Shown: positions 22,295 through 29,751, counted from the stretch's first letter. The stretch is 30,021 nt of DNA from CAYMDJ01 sp964537525 (GCA_964537525.1 CAZIAB010000007.1:1-30021), one strand, 5' to 3'. Numbers and translations: made by a program. The notes: generated by a model not told the origin, from the letters alone.

Positions 22295-22356
22295 CTACAG
22301 CCACGCGCTTTAGCCAGCTAAGCTACCCCGGGAAACCTAACAATATTTGTGGGTAG

Positions 22357-22366
22357 TTATTTAAAA
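22357..22366 (-). promoter_or_regulatory. TATA box of tRNA-Tyr
   Basis: TTTTAAATAA on the minus strand, centred about 30 bases before the tRNA 5' end. Confidence 0.6.
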
Positions 22367-22398
22367 GGTAATTCCAGCCTCCCGTCAGCCTTAAATAT

Positions 22399-22414
22399 TA
22401 TAGTATTCACTATA
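22399..22414. promoter_or_regulatory. Inverted repeat, possible operator
   Basis: TATAGT-ATTC-ACTATA, two perfect 6-base arms. It lies upstream of the island operon between the tRNA-Tyr promoter and a TATAAT-like element at 22461-22466, so it could be a repressor site. Confidence 0.35.
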
Positions 22415-22480
22415 GCATAGTTACAAGTTGGCTAGTTACCCAACATATCATTGTCTCAAATATAATTTAAGTCCAGTATA

Positions 22481-22624
22481 ACACGGATTTCGAATCGTGT
22501 AAAAATAAAAGAGAATCTCAGATTGACCCGGCAGCTAATCCCGCTTTAAGGGGCCGGGTTTTGGAGAGTTTTAATTCTGCTGAAGACCGCCGAAGGTTGT
22601 CTTCCGTCGCTCTCGGGCGGTCTT
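22481..22624 (+). promoter_or_regulatory. Structured leader of the island operon (attenuator-like)
   Basis: Three hairpins lie before the gene at 22653. One: ACAC/GTGT plus GATT/AATC at 22481-22500. Two: ACCCGGC (22526-22532) with GCCGGGT (22553-22559), inner CCC/GGG, then TTTT. Three: AAGACCGCC (22583-22591) with GGCGGTCTT (22616-22624), a perfect 9 bp, followed by TCTT. GAAGAC (22582-22587) can instead pair with GTCTTC (22599-22604), which would break hairpin three. This is the arrangement of an attenuator or riboswitch. Confidence 0.5.
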
Positions 22625-22652
22625 TCTTAAACCTAGACACAAGGAGGAGAAA

Positions 22653-23357
22653 ATGGGATTAGCAAATTACATAAGTGAGTTTGAAATGCCAATAGTGGTT
22701 TCAGATGAAGGAAAAAAACTGACAGTCGATTCCCATGATAAGGATGCTTTGTATGTTGTCTTTGAGTTCCCTGCATCAGAGGCAATCGGGAATCACGGCC
22801 CGCACTTCGGTAACCACCCGGCTGACGTGGAGCTTATTATTGCAACAATAAAGGATGGAACGGCATCTAAAATTAAGCAGATGCCACGGTTCGGGTTACC
22901 CGTTCTCGGGACTGCAGGACCCTCCACTCGTTTCGGTCCTTCAAAAGCGGCCTCCAAAAGGGCAATAAGAAAGCTCAGCAGCTTCCTTTCCTGGACAATG
23001 TCTTCAGGAAGGATACGTGGGGACGTTGCCGAAAGACTGGTTCCTGCGCTGGGGCTCGATAACAATGTAGTCGTCCATGTTAAACCGAGTGTCGGATATT
23101 CTGTTCCCGGTTTTCTTGTGGAGGTGCGCCATAACCTTTCCAATATAAGGGAATCCCTCAAAAGGAAGGATTTCGAAACCATTGGGCTTTTTGCCTCACT
23201 GATTGATGAGCAGGCAACCGAGCTCGGATTCGGCGAAATTGCCGGAATGGGCAGGTCGCTGTTCCAGGCCTCCCAGAAAGGTGAAGCCAAAGAAATCCAG
23301 AATCTCCTGGAGGAGCTTTCTAACCACATGGGCCACCTCGTGGTGACCTACGAATAA
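22653..23357 (+). CDS. Island protein A, unknown family
   Basis: 234 residues, no signal peptide or membrane helix. The start has a strong Shine-Dalgarno site (AAGGAGGAG, 5 bases away), unlike the leaderless genes around it. Residues about 31-125 (VVFEFPASEAIG, FGNHPADVELIIATIKDGTA, QMPRFG) align with the protein at 23681 (VVAKFPAKEALG, FGENPGDMEMITADIKEGAA, QIPRFE), so the two are paralogs. The C-terminal half (about 140-234) is helical and has no counterpart there. I do not recognise the family and see no catalytic motif. First gene of a three-gene operon with a structured leader. Confidence 0.8.
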   Translation: MGLANYISEFEMPIVVSDEGKKLTVDSHDKDALYVVFEFPASEAIGNHGPHFGNHPADVELIIATIKDGTASKIKQMPRFGLPVLGTAGPSTRFGPSKAASKRAIRKLSSFLSWTMSSGRIRGDVAERLVPALGLDNNVVVHVKPSVGYSVPGFLVEVRHNLSNIRESLKRKDFETIGLFASLIDEQATELGFGEIAGMGRSLFQASQKGEAKEIQNLLEELSNHMGHLVVTYE

Positions 23358-23403
23358 ACCAGTGGGGCTGGGAACCGGTTTCCCGGCTCTAAAGGAGGGT
23401 ATC

Positions 23404-23684
23404 ATGATACAGGAAAAAATGAAAAAGATGTCACCGTGGTCTTTATTGACCATGGCATTGTCGGGTGCGGCCATCTTGGTNNNNNNNNNNNNNNNNNNNN
23501 NNNNNNNNNNNNNNNNNNNNNNNNNNNNNNNNNNNNNNNNNNNNNNNNNNNNNNNNNNNNNNNNNNNNNNNNNNNNNNNNAGATGTCACCGTGGTCTTTA
23601 TTGACCATGGCATTGTCGGGTGCGGCCATCTTGGTAAGAGGGATACGGACTGAAAACAAGCAAAAAAAGGAAAGGAGGATATGA
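23404..23684 (+). CDS. Small single-helix membrane protein, split by an assembly gap
   Basis: The frame starts at an ATG preceded by AAAGGAGGGT and runs into the N block. If the exact 55-base duplication flanking the Ns is collapsed, it becomes a continuous 41-residue peptide. That peptide has a basic start (MIQEKMKKM), one hydrophobic helix (PWSLLTMALSGAAILV) and a highly basic tail (RGIRTENKQKKERRI). Its TGA overlaps the ATG of the next gene (ATGA), a normal coupling, which supports the collapsed reading. Function unknown. Confidence 0.6.
23426..23480 (+). repeat. Left copy of the 55-base duplication at the gap
   Basis: Identical to 23581-23635. Each copy touches the N block, so this looks like one sequence present at the ends of two contigs. 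Confidence 0.9.
23481..23580. other. Run of 100 N (scaffold gap)
   Basis: Exactly 100 undefined bases, a conventional placeholder length. Probably spurious (see the flanking duplication). Confidence 0.97.
23581..23635 (+). repeat. Right copy of the 55-base duplication at the gap
   Basis: Identical to 23426-23480. A 55-base overlap equals a common de Bruijn k-mer size. Confidence 0.9.
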
Positions 23685-24145
23685 TGGATATTCTGGCATT
23701 TGTTAGATCAGGAAAGAGGACGCTCGAAATCTATGAACATCTGGGCTGGAGGCATGTGGTTGCAAAGTTCCCTGCCAAGGAAGCGCTAGGGGAATATACT
23801 GACCCAAAGTTCGGTGAAAACCCGGGTGATATGGAAATGATAACTGCCGACATCAAGGAAGGTGCTGCATCCGAATTCTTCCAGATACCGCGCTTTGAAA
23901 AAGCATTCTGGGCAGGGGATACATGGCTGCACTGCGGCGCCCAAAGCGAGGCCTCCCCCGAAGCCACAGAGAAGATCAGAAGATTCATATCAAGGAATAT
24001 CCTTCTGGGAAAGCTGGGGGGTGAGATTTCCAGAACCCTGGCAATCGCCTTCAAAATCAAGCACATGATAGTCATTCCGGCCATCTTCAGGTTTTTCAGG
24101 ACGCTTTGGGGTATGATGGTTTCACCAAGGGCCGCTCATTGCTGA
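23681..24145 (+). CDS. Island protein B, paralog of island protein A
   Basis: 154 residues; ATG at 23681 (or 23684) after AAAGGAGG. Residues about 25-70 match the core of island protein A (FPAKEALG, KFGENPGDMEMITADIKEG, QIPRF). The following RRFISRNILLGKLGGEISRTLAIAFKIKH stretch matches A's RKLSSFLSWTMSSGRIRGDVAERLVPALGL in spacing. The C-terminus is hydrophobic and basic (MIVIPAIFRFFRTLWGMM), perhaps membrane-associating, and it lacks A's C-terminal half. Whether it is truncated or simply shorter cannot be told. Last gene of the operon, followed by a terminator. Confidence 0.75.
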   Translation: MMDILAFVRSGKRTLEIYEHLGWRHVVAKFPAKEALGEYTDPKFGENPGDMEMITADIKEGAASEFFQIPRFEKAFWAGDTWLHCGAQSEASPEATEKIRRFISRNILLGKLGGEISRTLAIAFKIKHMIVIPAIFRFFRTLWGMMVSPRAAHC

Positions 24146-24191
24146 TTGGCCAGGGCCCTGCACAAAATGAACTATAACAACCTTTTGAAGG

Positions 24192-24228
24192 AAACGGCAT
24201 CATTGAAAGATACGGTGCCGTTTTCTTT
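24192..24228 (+). terminator. Hairpin and U-run terminator of the island operon
   Basis: AAACGGCA (24192-24199) pairs perfectly with TGCCGTTT (24216-24223), followed by TTCTTT. This is the bacterial intrinsic-terminator form, unusual for an archaeal gene end. The rest of 24146-24279 holds no gene that I can see. Confidence 0.6.
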
Positions 24229-24279
24229 GAGTTGTCAAATAAGCGGGATAAATGCACAAGACCCTGCGGAGGGAAGGAT

Positions 24280-24714
24280 TCACGCAACGTCAAGCAGCTT
24301 CCTGAAAAGGAAATTCGTCCCGAATATCACGATGAAATACCACCAGAACCAGTTGAGTGAGTTTCCCAGGAAGGGCAGGTTGACGGGAACCGAAACCACC
24401 AGTTCGCTGTAATATGTCCCGAAGAACCATATCGCAACTATGAAGACGCCGAACGACACGACCATGGGCTTCATGCTCTGCTGCATCTGCTTGCTGCTCA
24501 TCTTGAGCATCTGGGAAGTGAGCTTGTTCGCCTCGTCGGTCTTGCCCGCTTTCTGCGCTTTCTTTATCCTGTCATTGAATTCCTTCATGTCCGCCTTTAT
24601 GCTTCGCATCAGATTCTGGTCGGTGAGGAGCTTGGTCAGGATTACCATAAAGAGAGAGAGAAGGCTGGCCCAGATAATCATCTCCGCGTATCCCGGAAGC
24701 CCTATTACAGACAT
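24280..24714 (-). CDS. Oxa1/EMC3-type membrane insertase (DUF106)
   Basis: 144 residues from the ATG at 24714, chosen for the GGAGG 6 bases upstream and the TATA box CCTTTAAAGG at 24752-24761; an ATG at 24744 is possible. A first membrane helix (MIIWASLLSLFMVILTKLL) is followed by a cytoplasmic coiled coil (MKEFNDRIKKAQKAGKTDEANKL; KMSSKQMQQSMKP) and two further helices. This is the archaeal YidC/Oxa1/EMC3 superfamily layout, which inserts proteins into the membrane, often with the Sec channel. It lies 69 bases downstream of secY on the same strand, which fits. Confidence 0.9.
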   Translation of the reverse strand: MSVIGLPGYAEMIIWASLLSLFMVILTKLLTDQNLMRSIKADMKEFNDRIKKAQKAGKTDEANKLTSQMLKMSSKQMQQSMKPMVVSFGVFIVAIWFFGTYYSELVVSVPVNLPFLGNSLNWFWWYFIVIFGTNFLFRKLLDVA

Positions 24715-24783
24715 TTTCCCTCCACAGTTACCTACTATATTCATTAAGGACCTTTAAAGGTTTCCCCTCCAAGGCCGTTAGCA

Positions 24784-26328
24784 TTACTTTGCCATGAGCT
24801 TCCTCAGGGCGGGGTGCATGTCCTCGAGGTGCCTCGTAGCAAGTTCCTCGTATAGGTTGTATATTATCATGGTCGCAAGCAGCAAACCGGTCCCTGTACC
24901 TATGGCATTGGTGAAGTCGGCGAACGCCGCGAGGAAGCCGACAGACGCTCCTCCTATCACGGCGAGGACGGGTATGTACCTGTTGAGGACCCTCTCCATT
25001 ATCCTCGGGTCCCTCCTGTATCCGGGTATCTGCATCCCGGTCGACTGTATCTGCCCCGCTACTGCCTTGGCGTCCATCCCGGCGGTGGACACCCAGAAAA
25101 TCGAGAACAGGACAGCCCCTCCCATCATTATGAGCAGGTACGTTAGCATCCTCGTTATGTCCATAGCGGATATCGTGAGCAGCGAGCTAAGGCCGAGCGA
25201 TGAAAGCGTAAGGAACCATACCAGTATCCCTGCTAACGAGAACCCGGCAACGAGCTTCTTTGCATCCCTCTTCGTGAAGTACGCGACTATCGCTCCGATG
25301 AGTGCGAACAGCCCTATCGCTATGCACACTATAGTGACAGCCTCGGTCCTGGGAGGTATGAGGAAGAGCATCAGGCCGCCTATCACGTTGCCCGATGAAT
25401 CGAACTCCGCAATCCAGGTGAGCCCCTGGTTGGACATCATCCTGCCAAAGAGCTGTATGTTAGCGAGCAGCGCCGCTATGAGTATGACCGGTATGTTCGA
25501 GGTGTAGAAATACTTAAGGGGCCACCTCCTGCCAAACCCTCTCACAGAGCCGAACGCGAGCGGTATCTCGACCTTTATAGCGTTGGCATAAACCACGAGC
25601 ATGAATACTATCACAGTAGCGACTATCGGGAGCAGCGCGAACAGCGCAGCTATCGGCTCTCCTGCTCCTATGGTGGTAACCACGTATGGTATTATCCCTG
25701 CGGGCGGGTTGCCGGCGGTCGGAAGGCCTCCTGCCTGGGTCAGAGGGTTGAATATCCTCACTATCATGGTCTTGGAGACTCCTGCCACTATGAACAGCGA
25801 GATTCCTGAGCCGAATCCCCACTTGGATATCACCTCGTCCATGAAGATTACTATTATCCCCCCGAAAGCGAGCTGGAGTATGACAATCCAGGCAAGCGAG
25901 GGCACTGAAGCGGGCACGGCGCCCATCGCGACGTATATGACCGCCTCAAGGAAAGCGAAGAGCATGGCCAGCAGCTTCTGCGTGCCCTGGAACATCGACT
26001 TCCCCTCCTCTGTCCCCAGGTTCCACGGTATTATCTTCGAACCAACCAGCAGCTGGAGAATGATGGATGACGTGACTATGGGACCGATGCCGAGCGACAT
26101 CAGGGAACCGAAAGAAGAACCAAGTATTATCTCAAGGAACTTGAACTGCTCGAAGCTGGCTGGGGCAACGCCATACACGGTTATCTGCCCCATCATGAAG
26201 AAAAGGAGGAGGATTATCCCGGTCCACTTCAGCTTGCTCTTGAAGGACATTCTCTCCAGAGGCTCGGTAATCCCCGGAATCCTCTGCAGGAATCCGATAT
26301 AGGTAGCTTGCAGTCCCATTGAACTCAC
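24784..26328 (-). CDS. secY: Preprotein translocase subunit SecY (Sec61 alpha type)
   Basis: 514 residues with ten membrane helices. It opens with the archaeal N-terminus (FLQRIPGITEPLERMSFKSKLKWTGIILLLFF) and has the plug/lateral-gate region (FKFLEIILGSSFGSLMSLGIGPIVTSSIILQLLVG). It ends in the conserved cytoplasmic tail NLYEELATRHLED. It forms the protein-conducting channel with SecE and Sec61beta. In many archaea secY directly follows uL15; here an HD-domain gene is inserted between them, and secY has its own A/T-rich promoter at 26329-26374. Confidence 0.97.
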   Translation of the reverse strand: MSSMGLQATYIGFLQRIPGITEPLERMSFKSKLKWTGIILLLFFMMGQITVYGVAPASFEQFKFLEIILGSSFGSLMSLGIGPIVTSSIILQLLVGSKIIPWNLGTEEGKSMFQGTQKLLAMLFAFLEAVIYVAMGAVPASVPSLAWIVILQLAFGGIIVIFMDEVISKWGFGSGISLFIVAGVSKTMIVRIFNPLTQAGGLPTAGNPPAGIIPYVVTTIGAGEPIAALFALLPIVATVIVFMLVVYANAIKVEIPLAFGSVRGFGRRWPLKYFYTSNIPVILIAALLANIQLFGRMMSNQGLTWIAEFDSSGNVIGGLMLFLIPPRTEAVTIVCIAIGLFALIGAIVAYFTKRDAKKLVAGFSLAGILVWFLTLSSLGLSSLLTISAMDITRMLTYLLIMMGGAVLFSIFWVSTAGMDAKAVAGQIQSTGMQIPGYRRDPRIMERVLNRYIPVLAVIGGASVGFLAAFADFTNAIGTGTGLLLATMIIYNLYEELATRHLEDMHPALRKLMAK

Positions 26329-26374
26329 TTAATTATTGGTTAATTGGTTAATATAATAATGCGGTTTTAAAAGC
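26329..26374 (-). promoter_or_regulatory. secY promoter with tandem TTGGTTAA repeat
   Basis: An A/T-rich 46-base spacer. ATTATTATATTAA on the minus strand (about 26348-26360) is a TATA candidate. TTGGTTAA occurs twice in direct tandem (26336-26351), between the TATA box and the start codon. Confidence 0.45.
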
Positions 26375-27361
26375 TTAAGCCTGCTTCACTATCCTGATGT
26401 AATACCCCTCTTTGAGCTTCATGACGAAATCGTCCCTTTCCTTCCTGAAACCCTCATCAAAATCAGACACTCTCGCAAGCTTCCCGTCCTCAAAGACCTT
26501 GGGGTCAATGAACCTGGCCTTGGCACTGGAATGGAAGTCATGATTCTTCCTGTCCTCGACCACCTTCAGCGACGGGTTCAGGAGGCCCAGCTTCTCATCA
26601 ATCTCCTTTATCCCTGCGCTCCTGACCTTCATGAGGAGCTCGTCATCTGTCAGGAAGAGGTCATCCTTATCTACAATTCCCCTCTCCATGGCTATCCTTA
26701 TTGCATCGGCAAGTATCTGGTAAGATGCCGATTGCAGTGGGGAGGACCAGAACCTCCTGCTGCATTCAAGGAACAGGTAGGCCATCCTCCTCGCAGCATC
26801 CCTGCTTTTGCAGACAATCTCCCTGTCCTTTACCACCAGGCTGTCCATGAAAATCCTGATATCATCACGCTTCACCAGCCCTATTGCTAGACCATCCCTC
26901 ATGAAATAATCAAGCCGGTCTGCACAGAAATCAGGAATATCCCTCTCCAGCAGCGGAAAGTTCTTCTCGTCCATGAGCCTCTTGACAGAGATACCCTCCT
27001 TTTCCACTATCCCGGGAATATCCGAATCCATTATTATCCTTTTGTGCTGGTCTTCATGATATTCCTGGTCATGTACCCTATCAAAGACGTAGTCAGTCAC
27101 ATGAGAGAATGCGGTGTGTGGCACGTCATGGAGAAGACCAGCTACCTGCTCCTCCCTGGATGCACCCAAGAGAGACAGCAGCTTGTACACACCAACGCAA
27201 TGCTCAAATCTGGTGTTATCCAGCTTGGGCATGATGAATTTCCACGAACCGAACTGGTTTATGTGTTTCAGCCTCTGCATCGGCTTGCTCTCAATTAGCT
27301 CGAGAACAAGGGGGTCCTTTATCTCAAACCTGCCATAAACAGCATCATCAACAATCATCAT
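26375..27361 (-). CDS. HD-domain phosphohydrolase (dNTPase/SAMHD1-like)
   Basis: 328 residues. The metal-binding HD signature is complete: RFEHCVGVYKLL (His54), GLLHDVPHTAFSH (His78-Asp79, His82, His87) and a later Asp in FCADRLDYFMRDG. The MQRLKHINQFG opening and the SHVTDYVFD context resemble the deoxynucleotide triphosphohydrolase-like branch. Expected chemistry is phosphate-ester hydrolysis, exact substrate unknown. It starts 3 bases after the uL15 stop and so is transcribed with the ribosomal cluster, an unusual neighbour. Confidence 0.9.
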   Translation of the reverse strand: MMIVDDAVYGRFEIKDPLVLELIESKPMQRLKHINQFGSWKFIMPKLDNTRFEHCVGVYKLLSLLGASREEQVAGLLHDVPHTAFSHVTDYVFDRVHDQEYHEDQHKRIIMDSDIPGIVEKEGISVKRLMDEKNFPLLERDIPDFCADRLDYFMRDGLAIGLVKRDDIRIFMDSLVVKDREIVCKSRDAARRMAYLFLECSRRFWSSPLQSASYQILADAIRIAMERGIVDKDDLFLTDDELLMKVRSAGIKEIDEKLGLLNPSLKVVEDRKNHDFHSSAKARFIDPKVFEDGKLARVSDFDEGFRKERDDFVMKLKEGYYIRIVKQA

Positions 27362-27364
27362 GAT

Positions 27365-27766
27365 TTATTCTTCGAGGACGACCTTCCCCTTCGCTTCCTC
27401 TATCTTCTCCTGAGCCCTTGCAGAGAATGATTTTGCAATCACCCTGATTGGTCTTGAGAGGGAACCCCTGCCGGTGACCTTGTCATACCCGAACTCCCTT
27501 AGGATGATTTCCTTCCTGTCCCCAGCCAGCCTCTCAAGCTCCCTGAGGTTTATGTTCCTTATCTTTGCCTTAAGCTTCCTGTCCTTCATGGTCTTGAAGC
27601 CCCTGGAGCCCATCTCTATGCCCTTCTTGCTGAACATGAGTCTCCTGTGGTCCTCGATGCCTGCCCTTCCTCTTCCTCCGCGCGAGCCGCCTCCCCTGTG
27701 CTTCTTCTTGCTTCCCCATCCATGGGTCTTGTGCCCGCGCTGTTTTACCTTCTTTTTTACAGCCAT
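27365..27766 (-). CDS. rpl15: Ribosomal protein uL15
   Basis: 133 residues. The glycine/lysine-rich N-terminus (RGHKTHGWGSKKKHRGGGSRGGRGRAG) and the LRELERLA...GRGSLSRPIRVIAKSFSARAQEKIE C-terminus are diagnostic of archaeal uL15. It sits in the order uS5-uL30-uL15 (then secY), the conserved end of the spc operon. Confidence 0.96.
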   Translation of the reverse strand: MAVKKKVKQRGHKTHGWGSKKKHRGGGSRGGRGRAGIEDHRRLMFSKKGIEMGSRGFKTMKDRKLKAKIRNINLRELERLAGDRKEIILREFGYDKVTGRGSLSRPIRVIAKSFSARAQEKIEEAKGKVVLEE

Positions 27767-27782
27767 TATTTCGCCTCACCAA

Positions 27783-28208
27783 TTAAATCATTCTCTTTAT
27801 CAGGAGGTTTATCTTCTCCCCCCTGTTTCCCAGGTCACCTCTTGGGTAGTGGGCCCTTATCGACCTGTATCCGTGGCTCGGGGGAGACAGCCTGAACACG
27901 CCCTTTATCCCGGCCTCCTTCATCCCCTTATCCATTATCTTCTTTGCAGCTTCCTTTGCCTCCTTCTCGCTTAGCCTCCTGTTTCCGGGAAGCCTTCCCC
28001 TCTTTGCAACGAGCTTCTCCAGGGTGTTCCTGTCAATCTCGCCCCATGTCACGTAATCCCTGGCCTTCTTGAGCATCCCGTCATAGGATTCGTTCTTCGG
28101 GACAATGACGCAGTGATTTACCCTCTCGAGCCTGAGCATCTTCATCGTGGCCTTCAGCTCAGGGGAGGTATTCACAGAGCCCCTTATCCTAAGAACAACA
28201 TACATCAT
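27783..28208 (-). CDS. rpl30: Ribosomal protein uL30
   Basis: 141 residues, start overlapping the uS5 stop by 4 bases. Features are MYVVLRIRGSVNTSPELKATMKMLRLERVNHCVIVP at the N-terminus, then the archaeal/eukaryotic extension (VTWGEIDRNTLEKLVAKRGRLPGNRRL) and FRLSPPSHGYRSIRAHYPRGDLGNRG. This is the long archaeal form. Confidence 0.96.
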   Translation of the reverse strand: MMYVVLRIRGSVNTSPELKATMKMLRLERVNHCVIVPKNESYDGMLKKARDYVTWGEIDRNTLEKLVAKRGRLPGNRRLSEKEAKEAAKKIMDKGMKEAGIKGVFRLSPPSHGYRSIRAHYPRGDLGNRGEKINLLIKRMI

Positions 28209-29095
28209 AAATCACCCTTGGTCATGTTCAGGTTCCTCAGCGCCTCGAATGTCGCGAACGCGAGGTTAGTCCTTGTGGCAGTCTTACCATCGGTCTTTAC
28301 CCAGATGTCCTTTATGCCGCCGAGCTTGATTATCTTTTTCACGGAATCGCTGGCCACTATACCCACGCCCTTCGGCGCAGGAAGAAGCGTTACCTTAACA
28401 GAGCCGTATCTCGCCTCTGACCTGAACGGTATGGAATGCTCTCCTCCGCATCCGCACTCCCAGGAACCGCATCCCTTCCTGACCCTTATAACGTTCATCT
28501 TTGCCTGCTCCTCTGCTTTCTCTATGGCGGTCTTGTGCTCCCTTGACGAGGTCTTTCCAATCCCAACGACAGAATTCCCATCACCAGTAACTATCAATGC
28601 AGTCAGCTTGAACCTCCTCCCTGACTTGTGCATCCTGACTGTCCTCTTGGTGGCCGTCCTCCTTATACCACCGCCCTTTCCAGGGCTTCCGCCTATGTAT
28701 ATAACTTCATTCTTGATGCCAGGAACGAGATAATCAACGATTTCCGGTTCGAGAATAAGCTCACCGGACTTCAGGACTTCCTCTATGGTCTTGAACTCGC
28801 CTCTAAGGACCCTCCTGCCAAGCTCTGTCTTTGGTATCCATTCCCTCCTTATGTCCGGGCGGCCTTCCCTCCTGATAATGATTTCCTCTTTGATTACGTT
28901 CCTGTCATCTGTCTCGTCCACGTCGACGTCCAGCTCAACCTCCTCCTCGGGTAGGCTCTCCTCTTCCTCTATCACCTTCTCCTCCGGGGTGTCAGGTTTT
29001 GCCTGCTCTTCCCTGGGATGTTCTTTTACATGTTCCTTCACTTCAGCCTTTGCTTCCTTTGTTTCAGCCTTCTTTCCATCTTTTTTATCAGCCAT
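28205..29095 (-). CDS. rps5: Ribosomal protein uS5 with charged N-terminal extension
   Basis: 296 residues from the ATG at 29095 (GGAG 11 bases upstream); an in-frame ATG at 29161 lies inside the preceding gene and is rejected. The core contains the uS5 double-stranded RNA-binding domain (RRFKLTALIVTGDGNSVVGIGKTSSREHKTAIEKA) and the C-terminal domain (SVKVTLLPAPKGVGIVASDSVKKIIKLGGIKDIWVKT). The first 80 or so residues are an extra Lys/Glu/Asp-rich, probably disordered tail. Its start overlaps the Bud32 stop by 8 bases. Confidence 0.95.
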   Translation of the reverse strand: MADKKDGKKAETKEAKAEVKEHVKEHPREEQAKPDTPEEKVIEEEESLPEEEVELDVDVDETDDRNVIKEEIIIRREGRPDIRREWIPKTELGRRVLRGEFKTIEEVLKSGELILEPEIVDYLVPGIKNEVIYIGGSPGKGGGIRRTATKRTVRMHKSGRRFKLTALIVTGDGNSVVGIGKTSSREHKTAIEKAEEQAKMNVIRVRKGCGSWECGCGGEHSIPFRSEARYGSVKVTLLPAPKGVGIVASDSVKKIIKLGGIKDIWVKTDGKTATRTNLAFATFEALRNLNMTKGDL

Positions 29096-29696
29096 GTGAG
29101 CGGTATCTCCTTCTCTTATCGATTTCCCGGAACCTTTCCAGGACCTGGTCAGCATTTGCATTATTATATTTATAAGCTTTTATAATGCCCTTCCATGCGC
29201 TATCAATTATCTTGAAGTGCGCTGCTTTTAAAGCTTCCATGAGGACGTACAAATCCACTGCGAAGTCCTCAATCCTCTTCGATGTCTTACCAAGACCGAA
29301 ATCTATCACAAAAAGCTTACCGTCACTGAGAATCATGTTCGAGGTGGTCACGTCACCATGGACTATCCCTGCCGAGTGGAGCCTTCCGAGCGCCTCCCCA
29401 ACCTGACGGAAAACCTCATCCTGCTCTTTCCTTCCCATGGAATTCAGGACGTCCTTGACCCTCTCCCCATCAACCCATTCCATGACAAGGCTGGTTTTTC
29501 CGCCCGAAAAGACGGCAGGTGCGTTCACGCCCGCTCTCCTTGCCCTTGCCAGGAGGGTTTCCTCTCTTTTGGTCCTCAGGAACCTTATCCTATCATCCAG
29601 TTTCTGGATTCGGTAGCCCTTCCTGACCCTGTCCTTGACCAGCCTCTCCCCGTCTTTCCTAAGAACGGCCTCGGCCCCTCTCGCTATCACTTTCAT
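29088..29696 (-). CDS. bud32: KEOPS complex kinase/ATPase Bud32
   Basis: 202 residues from the ATG at 29696; upstream in-frame sequence to 29789 overlaps the promoter and is rejected. It has the atypical small-kinase features of Bud32/PRPK: GAEAVL in place of a normal Gly-rich loop, LVKDRVRKGYR, IVHGDVTTSNMIL (catalytic loop HGDxxxxN), and VIDFGLGK (DFG). It ends with the basic RRRYRSHG tail. With Kae1, Cgi121 and Pcc1 it supports t6A37 tRNA modification; none of those partners is in the window. The gene is leaderless (TATA about 26 bases upstream). Confidence 0.94.
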   Translation of the reverse strand: MKVIARGAEAVLRKDGERLVKDRVRKGYRIQKLDDRIRFLRTKREETLLARARRAGVNAPAVFSGGKTSLVMEWVDGERVKDVLNSMGRKEQDEVFRQVGEALGRLHSAGIVHGDVTTSNMILSDGKLFVIDFGLGKTSKRIEDFAVDLYVLMEALKAAHFKIIDSAWKGIIKAYKYNNANADQVLERFREIDKRRRYRSHG

Positions 29697-29751
29697 TCCA
29701 AAGGATTGGTTCTGGGTTTTAAATATAAAGATTAAGGCCAAGAAATAAAGC
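29697..29751. promoter_or_regulatory. Divergent promoter, bud32 and the small unknown gene
   Basis: TTTAAATATAAAG (29719-29731) is an A/T-rich element readable on both strands, about 27 bases from each start. Confidence 0.5.

Larger units (their letters stand above)
22175..22332 (-). tRNA. trnY: tRNA-Tyr (GTA) with two introns, one in the T-loop
   Basis: Exons are 22332-22295, 22248-22227 and 22188-22175; the mature tRNA is 74 nt. Acceptor CCCGGGG pairs with TCCCGGG (last pair G-U), discriminator A, with C1-G72 as in archaeal tRNA-Tyr. The D arm is GCTT/AAGC, the anticodon stem CGTGG/CCGCG with loop CTGTAGA (GTA at 34-36), the variable loop AGACC, and the T arm GAGGG-TTCGAGT-CCCTC once intron 2 is removed. 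Intron 1 is canonical 37/38 with a clear bulge-helix-bulge (CTGT with GCAG). Intron 2 interrupts the T-loop; the best helix fits position 59/60. No CCA is encoded. A TATA box (TTTTAAATAA, 22357-22366) precedes it. Confidence 0.92.

Noticed and set aside
22175..24240. Island integrated into tRNA-Tyr
   Set aside because: The island lies on the 5' side of the tRNA, no duplicated tRNA 3' end is found, and no integrase gene is present, so ordinary tRNA-targeted integration is not supported.
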